In this document: positions 6,638 through 10,231 of the stretch, piece by piece
How positions within the stretch are numbered: position 1 is the stretch's first letter
Layout of the letters: the number at the start of each line of letters is the position of its first letter
NCBI GenBank assembly: GCA_002395605.1
Contig: DGXO01000027.1
Span: 4,093 to 14,323, forward strand
Direction: 5' to 3'
Length of the DNA: 10,231 nt
Source: Bacteroidales bacterium UBA4230
Lineage (GTDB): Bacteria > Bacteroidota > Bacteroidia > Bacteroidales > UBA932
Program-made: the position numbers and the translations under genes
The notes under the pieces: generated by a model
What the model saw: only the letters and a program-made list of their open reading frames with translations
Told to the model about the DNA's origin: nothing
The model's database searches: none

Positions 6638-7069
6638 CTATCGGCCGGTGGAGCCAAAACCGCCGGCGCCGCGCTCAGTGCTGTCAAGGGCGTCCGTCTC
6701 TTCCCACTCCACGTGCTCGTGGCGGGCTATAACCATCTGGGCTATCCTCTCTCCGGGGACAATCTCAAAAGGCTCATTGGACAGGTTCACCAGGATAACC
6801 TTTATTTCCCCGCGGTAATCGGCATCAATGGTGCCGGGGGTGTTGAGAACGGTTATTCCGTGCTTTGCGGCAAGACCGCTGCGGGGCCTCACCTGGGCCT
6901 CGTAGCCGGCCGGAAGTGCAATGTAAAGGCCCGTAGGGACAAGGATTCTCTCAAGCGGGCCGATGGTGACGGGCTCCGTAATGGACGCCTTCAGATCTAC
7001 CCCTGCCGAAAGTTCCGTAGCGTATGCGGGGCATGGATATCCGGATTTGTTTACAATCCTGACTTTCAT
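6638..7069 (-). CDS. dut: Deoxyuridine 5'-triphosphate nucleotidohydrolase (dUTPase)
   Basis: 143 residues, standard for the homotrimeric dUTPases. It hydrolyses dUTP to dUMP and pyrophosphate, keeping uracil out of DNA and feeding dTMP synthesis. All five family motifs are intact: I, SAGVDLKA (21-28); II, RPRSGLAAKHGI (61-72); III, NTPGTIDADYRGEI (76-89) with Asp82 as the expected catalytic residue; IV, GERIAQMVI (106-114); V, TERGAGGFGSTG (131-142), the flexible C-terminal arm that closes over the substrate. The ATG overlaps the stop of the permease gene by one base (TAATG), indicating translational coupling in the tgt-permease-dut-murF unit. No Shine-Dalgarno site. The last codon is Arg CGA in a GGCCGA context. 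Confidence 0.98.
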   Translation of the reverse strand: MKVRIVNKSGYPCPAYATELSAGVDLKASITEPVTIGPLERILVPTGLYIALPAGYEAQVRPRSGLAAKHGITVLNTPGTIDADYRGEIKVILVNLSNEPFEIVPGERIAQMVIARHEHVEWEETDALDSTERGAGGFGSTGR

Positions 7070-8160
7070 TACTTAGGTGCTTTTATGTAAAGGACTATGG
7101 CTATTATCGCAAATATATAATTAGGAAGCCATATTGCGATGGATGGAGGCAGGGTGTCGGTTGCCACAAACATCTCGCTGAACTGCTGGAACAGGATGTA
7201 GGAGAAGCCTAGTGCCGTTCCCGTGGCAAGGTTCCAGCCCATTCCGCCGCGCTTTTTCTTTGTACAGAGCGACACCGCGATTATGGTAAGGATAATTGAG
7301 GAAATGGGCATGGCCATCCTGTTGTTCTTCTCTATGAGAGCGGCCGAAACCGACGCATCTCCCCTTTGTGTCTGGGTTTTGATGAGCCTTTCAAGTTCGG
7401 CCTCGTTGAGCCGGGTGATGGTGTACTTGTTAAGGAAGAAATCCTCCCTGGTAAGGCTCAGGGTTGTATCCAGCTGGCGGCCGGAACGGACGTGGTCACC
7501 AAGGCCTTCGTCGTAGTCGCGGATGAACCAGTTGCGGAGTTTCCACCTTCCGGTGAGGGTGTCATACTGGGCGCTTTCGGCCGTAATCTTGGAGCGGAGC
7601 CGCCCTCCGGAAAGGTCTTCAAGGGTAAAGTTATATGCCGTGTTGTTGTAGGCGCTGAACGACTCCAGGTACACAAAGTGGTCGTTTTCAAGCTTGTAGT
7701 GCATGTCGTGGCCGATTTTGACCTTCATGCGCGGGATATACTTTTGCTCGAAGTCCACCTTTCGGCCCACCTGGTGAGGGATTACCCACATGCCAAGCCC
7801 CATGGTGAGCAAGGTGATGAATACCGCCGACACCATATACGGGACCATGAGACGATGGAATGAGATGCCGCTTGAGAGCATTGCCACCACCTCTGAGTCC
7901 TGGGTCATCTTGGAGGTGAAGAAAATGACGGTGAGGAACACGAACATGGGCGAATACATGTTCATGAAGTACGGGATGAAGCCAAGGTAGTAGTCGAAGA
8001 TAATCTCCTTCATGGGGGCTTCCTTGCGGACGAAGTCCTCGATTTTCTCGCTGACGTCAAAAATCACTATGATGACCGCAAGAAGGAGCAGTGCCATGAA
8101 AAATGTCACCAGAAACTTCTTGATTATGTACCAGTCCAGTTTCTTAAGCCCTATGTTCAT
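7069..8160 (-). CDS. LptF/LptG-family (YjgP/YjgQ) lipopolysaccharide export permease
   Basis: 363 residues with the family architecture: three N-terminal transmembrane helices (about 12-34, 57-81, 104-127), a soluble periplasmic beta domain (about 130-275), and three C-terminal helices (about 283-299, 308-327, 339-358). The first helix follows a short cytoplasmic stretch (LKKLDWYIIKKFL), as in LptF and LptG, and KMTQDSEVVAMLSSGIS (84-100) resembles the conserved cytoplasmic loop that contacts the LptB ATPase. The protein would form half of the inner-membrane LptB2FG machine that extracts lipopolysaccharide for transport to the outer membrane. LptF and LptG are paralogues and I cannot tell which this is, so no symbol is given. 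It overlaps the tgt stop by 4 bp (ATGA) and the dut start by 1 bp, so it is part of a tight operon. Confidence 0.92.
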   Translation of the reverse strand: MNIGLKKLDWYIIKKFLVTFFMALLLLAVIIVIFDVSEKIEDFVRKEAPMKEIIFDYYLGFIPYFMNMYSPMFVFLTVIFFTSKMTQDSEVVAMLSSGISFHRLMVPYMVSAVFITLLTMGLGMWVIPHQVGRKVDFEQKYIPRMKVKIGHDMHYKLENDHFVYLESFSAYNNTAYNFTLEDLSGGRLRSKITAESAQYDTLTGRWKLRNWFIRDYDEGLGDHVRSGRQLDTTLSLTREDFFLNKYTITRLNEAELERLIKTQTQRGDASVSAALIEKNNRMAMPISSIILTIIAVSLCTKKKRGGMGWNLATGTALGFSYILFQQFSEMFVATDTLPPSIAIWLPNYIFAIIAIVLYIKAPK

Positions 8161-9299
8161 AAGCGCTGCATGAGTTTTGGAAGCATGGCGTTTTTCCAGG
8201 AGGTGAAGTCCCCTGCCTCAATGTGCTGCCTGGCCTTTGTGACAAGGTCCAGGTAGAAGGCGAGGTTGTGCTCCGACGCCACCATGGCGGCAAACATCTC
8301 CTTTGCTATGAAAAGATGATGGATGTACGCCCTGGTATAGTAACTGTCTACAAATGAGGTGCCGAAAGGGTCCAGCGGGGAGAAATCTTCCGTCCACTTG
8401 GAGTTTCTCATGTTCATGACGCCGTTCCAGGTGAAGAGCATTCCGTTTCGGCCGTTACGGGTGGGCATTACGCAGTCGAACATGTCTATTCCGCGGGCAA
8501 TGCCTTCGAGGATGTTGGCGGGAGTTCCCACGCCCATGAGGTAACGGGGCTTGTTTTCCGGGAGGATGGGGCACGTGACCTCCAGCATCTCGTACATCTT
8601 TTCCGTGGGCTCCCCTACCGCCAGGCCGCCTACGGCGTATCCGCCGCGGTTGGGGTTGTCCAGCTTCAGGGCATGTTCCACGGCCCTTTTCCTGAGGTCC
8701 GGGTACACGCAGCCCTGGATTATGGGGAACATAACCTGCTGATATCCGTACAGGGGCTCGGTTTCGTCAAAGTGCTTTGCAAAGCGCTCCAGCCAGCCCT
8801 GGGTAAGTTTCAGGGACTTTGCGGCATAACGTTCGTCGGCGTCTCCGGGGCAGCACTCGTCAAGGGCCATCATGATATCGGCACCTATAATACGCTGTGT
8901 GTCAACGTTGTTTTCCGGGGTGAAGATGTGCTTGGAGCCGTCTATGTGGGAGGAGAACTTGCAGCCTTCCTCCGTGAGTTTACGGATGGGGGCGAGGGAA
9001 AAGACCTGGAACCCGCCGCTGTCCGTGAGGATGGGCCTGTCCCAGTGCTCGAATTTATGGAGCCCTCCGGCTTTTCTGAGGGTGTCCAGTCCGGGCCGAA
9101 GATAAAGGTGATAGGTGTTTCCAAGGATGATCTGGGCCTTAATATCGGCCTCCAAATCCCTGTGATAGACGCCTTTGACGGAACCCACGGTGCCCACCGG
9201 CATGAAAATGGGGGTCTTGATTTCCCCGTGGTCCGTGGAAATAACGCCGGCCCTTGCGGCCGAATCTTTATCCTTTGCCTTTAATTTAAATTCGAACAT
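8157..9299 (-). CDS. tgt: Queuine/preQ1 tRNA-guanine transglycosylase
   Basis: 380 residues, normal for bacterial TGT. It exchanges guanine-34 of tRNAs with GUN anticodons for preQ1 on the way to queuosine. DSGGFQVFS (93-101) carries the general acid/base Asp93; IIQGCVYPDLR (194-203) and GGLAVGE (224-230) belong to the substrate pocket; MFDCVMPTRNGRNG (273-286) carries the expected nucleophile Asp275 and the TRNGR anticodon-contact segment. The zinc site is altered: where E. coli has Cys302, Cys304 and Cys307, this protein has Gly313, Ser315 and Asp318, while the fourth ligand (His344) is kept. From memory, other Bacteroidales TGTs share this, so it is likely a lineage trait rather than decay. 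The start matches the usual N-terminus. First gene of the leftward tgt-permease-dut-murF unit, with a promoter-like box only 5 bp upstream. Confidence 0.97.
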   Translation of the reverse strand: MFEFKLKAKDKDSAARAGVISTDHGEIKTPIFMPVGTVGSVKGVYHRDLEADIKAQIILGNTYHLYLRPGLDTLRKAGGLHKFEHWDRPILTDSGGFQVFSLAPIRKLTEEGCKFSSHIDGSKHIFTPENNVDTQRIIGADIMMALDECCPGDADERYAAKSLKLTQGWLERFAKHFDETEPLYGYQQVMFPIIQGCVYPDLRKRAVEHALKLDNPNRGGYAVGGLAVGEPTEKMYEMLEVTCPILPENKPRYLMGVGTPANILEGIARGIDMFDCVMPTRNGRNGMLFTWNGVMNMRNSKWTEDFSPLDPFGTSFVDSYYTRAYIHHLFIAKEMFAAMVASEHNLAFYLDLVTKARQHIEAGDFTSWKNAMLPKLMQRL

Positions 9300-9304
9300 C
9301 TCTG

Positions 9305-9312
9305 CAAAAATA
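9305..9312 (-). promoter_or_regulatory. Probable -7 promoter box for the tgt operon
   Basis: The minus strand reads TATTTTTG, an exact TAnnTTTG match. It ends 5 nt before the tgt ATG at 9299, implying a leader of only a few bases. No clear -33 TTTG is seen. It forms one arm of an inverted repeat with the opposite box. Confidence 0.55.
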
Positions 9313-9324
9313 CGGATTTTTTCG

Positions 9325-9332
9325 TACTTTTG
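9325..9332 (+). promoter_or_regulatory. Probable -7 promoter box for the nucleoside permease
   Basis: TACTTTTG, an exact TAnnTTTG match, 38 nt before the ATG at 9371, predicting a leader of about 33-36 nt. No obvious -33 TTTG is present. It lies 12 bp from the opposing tgt box. Confidence 0.6.
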
Positions 9333-9370
9333 TATGATGAACTTGAGACTAATAACAATATTTATACATC

Positions 9371-10231
9371 ATGCAAATAAAGATTAAGCCCATTTCCGTG
9401 AAGCTCGCCCTCCTGAACTTCATTGAATTCGCCGTGTGGGGCGCTTACCTCACATCACTGGGAAGGTACCTTGGCAATATCGGCCTTGGTCCCCAGATCA
9501 AGTGGTTCTTTGCCATGCAGGGAATAGTTTCCATCTTCATGCCCACCCTCATGGGTATTCTCGCAGACCGCAAGATGGAGGCCCAGAAGGTCCTTTCAAT
9601 GTGCCACGGACTTGCCGGAATCTTCATGATAGGGGCCGGTGCATACTGCATGAGCGCTGGTAACGCCGTCCAGTTTGCCCCGTTGTTCGTATTCTACAGC
9701 CTCAGCGTGGCGTTCTTCATGCCCACCATCGCACTTGTGAACTCCGTGGCCTATAACGCCCTTGGCAAGGAAGGCATGGACCCCGTGAAGGACTTCCCTC
9801 CCATCCGCGTGTTCGGCACAGTGGGCTTCATCTGCAGCATGCTCCTCACCAACTTCCTCCATATCAAGGGAGTGGCCATGCAGGACAGCTTCACCCAGCT
9901 GCTGTCTTCGGGCATTCTTTCACTTATCATGTGCGCTTATTCGCTCACAATGCCTGCGTGCCCCGTCAACAAGGCAGGTGGCAAGCAGAGCCTCGCAGAA
10001 GCATTCGGCCTCAAGGCCTTCACCCTTTTCAAGGACGGCCAGTTTGCCATTTTCTTCATCTTCTCAATGCTTCTTGGCGCATCTCTCCAGATTACAAACG
10101 GCTATGCCAACACCTTCCTTGGCTCGTTTGCCGCAAATCCTGAATACGCAGACACATTCGCAGTCAAGAACTCCAACGCCCTCATTGCAATCTCGCAGGC
10201 TTCTGAGACCCTTTGCATCCTGCTTATCCCG
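9371..10231 (+). CDS. Nucleoside:H+ symporter (NHS family, NupG-like MFS), N-terminal part
   Basis: Partial: 287 codons are open to the right edge with no stop, out of roughly 410-420 expected. The start MQIKIKPISVKLALLNFIEF followed by AVWGAYLTSLGRYL is the characteristic first helix of NHS-family nucleoside permeases. MQGIVSIFMPTLMGILADRK (49-68) includes the MFS loop motif GxLADR between helices 2 and 3, and IRVFGTVGFICSM (145-157) is the conserved start of helix 5. Hydrophobic segments lie at about 12-30, 46-64, 74-94, 102-124, 146-163, 175-193, 223-242 and 268-287. It should import nucleosides with protons across the inner membrane. It is transcribed away from tgt from its own promoter. 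The specific nucleoside cannot be read from the sequence. No Shine-Dalgarno site; the leader is AT-rich. Confidence 0.88.
   Translation, partial: MQIKIKPISVKLALLNFIEFAVWGAYLTSLGRYLGNIGLGPQIKWFFAMQGIVSIFMPTLMGILADRKMEAQKVLSMCHGLAGIFMIGAGAYCMSAGNAVQFAPLFVFYSLSVAFFMPTIALVNSVAYNALGKEGMDPVKDFPPIRVFGTVGFICSMLLTNFLHIKGVAMQDSFTQLLSSGILSLIMCAYSLTMPACPVNKAGGKQSLAEAFGLKAFTLFKDGQFAIFFIFSMLLGASLQITNGYANTFLGSFAANPEYADTFAVKNSNALIAISQASETLCILLIP

Larger units (their letters stand above)
9305..9332. repeat. Inverted repeat carrying both divergent promoter boxes
   Basis: Arms CAAAAATACG (9305-9314) and CGTACTTTTG (9323-9332) are complementary at 9 of 10 positions around an 8-bp AT-rich centre. Each arm contains a complete TAnnTTTG box facing outward. 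It may simply be two mirror-image promoters, or it may also bind a dimeric regulator. Confidence 0.7.

Noticed and set aside
8673..9284. A 203-codon open frame opposite tgt
   Set aside because: It lies wholly within tgt, has no recognisable motif and has no promoter or ribosome binding site of its own.
9334..9387. A 17-codon ORF (MMNLRLITIFIHHANKD) overlapping the permease start
   Set aside because: Its ATG lies at or before the predicted transcription start and the peptide shows no attenuator-like feature, so a leader-peptide role is not supported.

Overview
The window looks like chromosomal DNA from a Bacteroidota bacterium, probably an uncultured member of the Bacteroidales with a GC-rich genome. 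Four things point there. The promoter-like boxes match the Bacteroidota TAnnTTTG element. Almost no gene has a Shine-Dalgarno sequence. The Tgt protein is of the Bacteroides type and lacks the zinc cysteines. A nucleoside:H+ symporter of the NHS family has the N-terminus usual for that group. No species can be named from the sequence alone.

Layout, left to right. (1) 1-3681, minus strand: a five-gene unit read leftward, an arginase-superfamily enzyme, then gcvT, gcvH, gcvPA and gcvPB (gcvPB is cut by the window edge). It encodes the T, H and split P proteins of the glycine cleavage system; the L protein is not here. (2) 3682-3742: a short divergent promoter region. (3) 3743-5307, plus strand: obgE (ribosome-assembly GTPase) and a PAP2 membrane phosphatase, joined by an ATGA overlap. 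(4) 5291-9299, minus strand: tgt, an LptF/LptG permease, dut and murF, tightly packed and probably one transcript. They serve tRNA queuosine modification, lipopolysaccharide export, dUTP hydrolysis and peptidoglycan precursor synthesis. (5) 9300-9370: a second divergent promoter region built on a near-perfect inverted repeat. (6) 9371 to the end, plus strand: the first 287 codons of a nucleoside permease.

This is mostly core-genome housekeeping DNA with very short spacers. No gap exceeds 71 bp, and there are no RNA genes, CRISPR arrays, insertion sequences or phage genes. I see no convincing new defence or mobile system. The items most worth a second look are: a dispersed palindromic-type repeat present once in the dut-murF spacer and once inside the murF reading frame; a split glycine dehydrogenase whose two subunit genes are the only ones with good Shine-Dalgarno sites; an arginase-superfamily gene heading the glycine cleavage operon; two back-to-back promoter pairs; and marked over-representation of the word GGCCGA/TCGGCC, which holds nearly all Arg CGA codons in the window.
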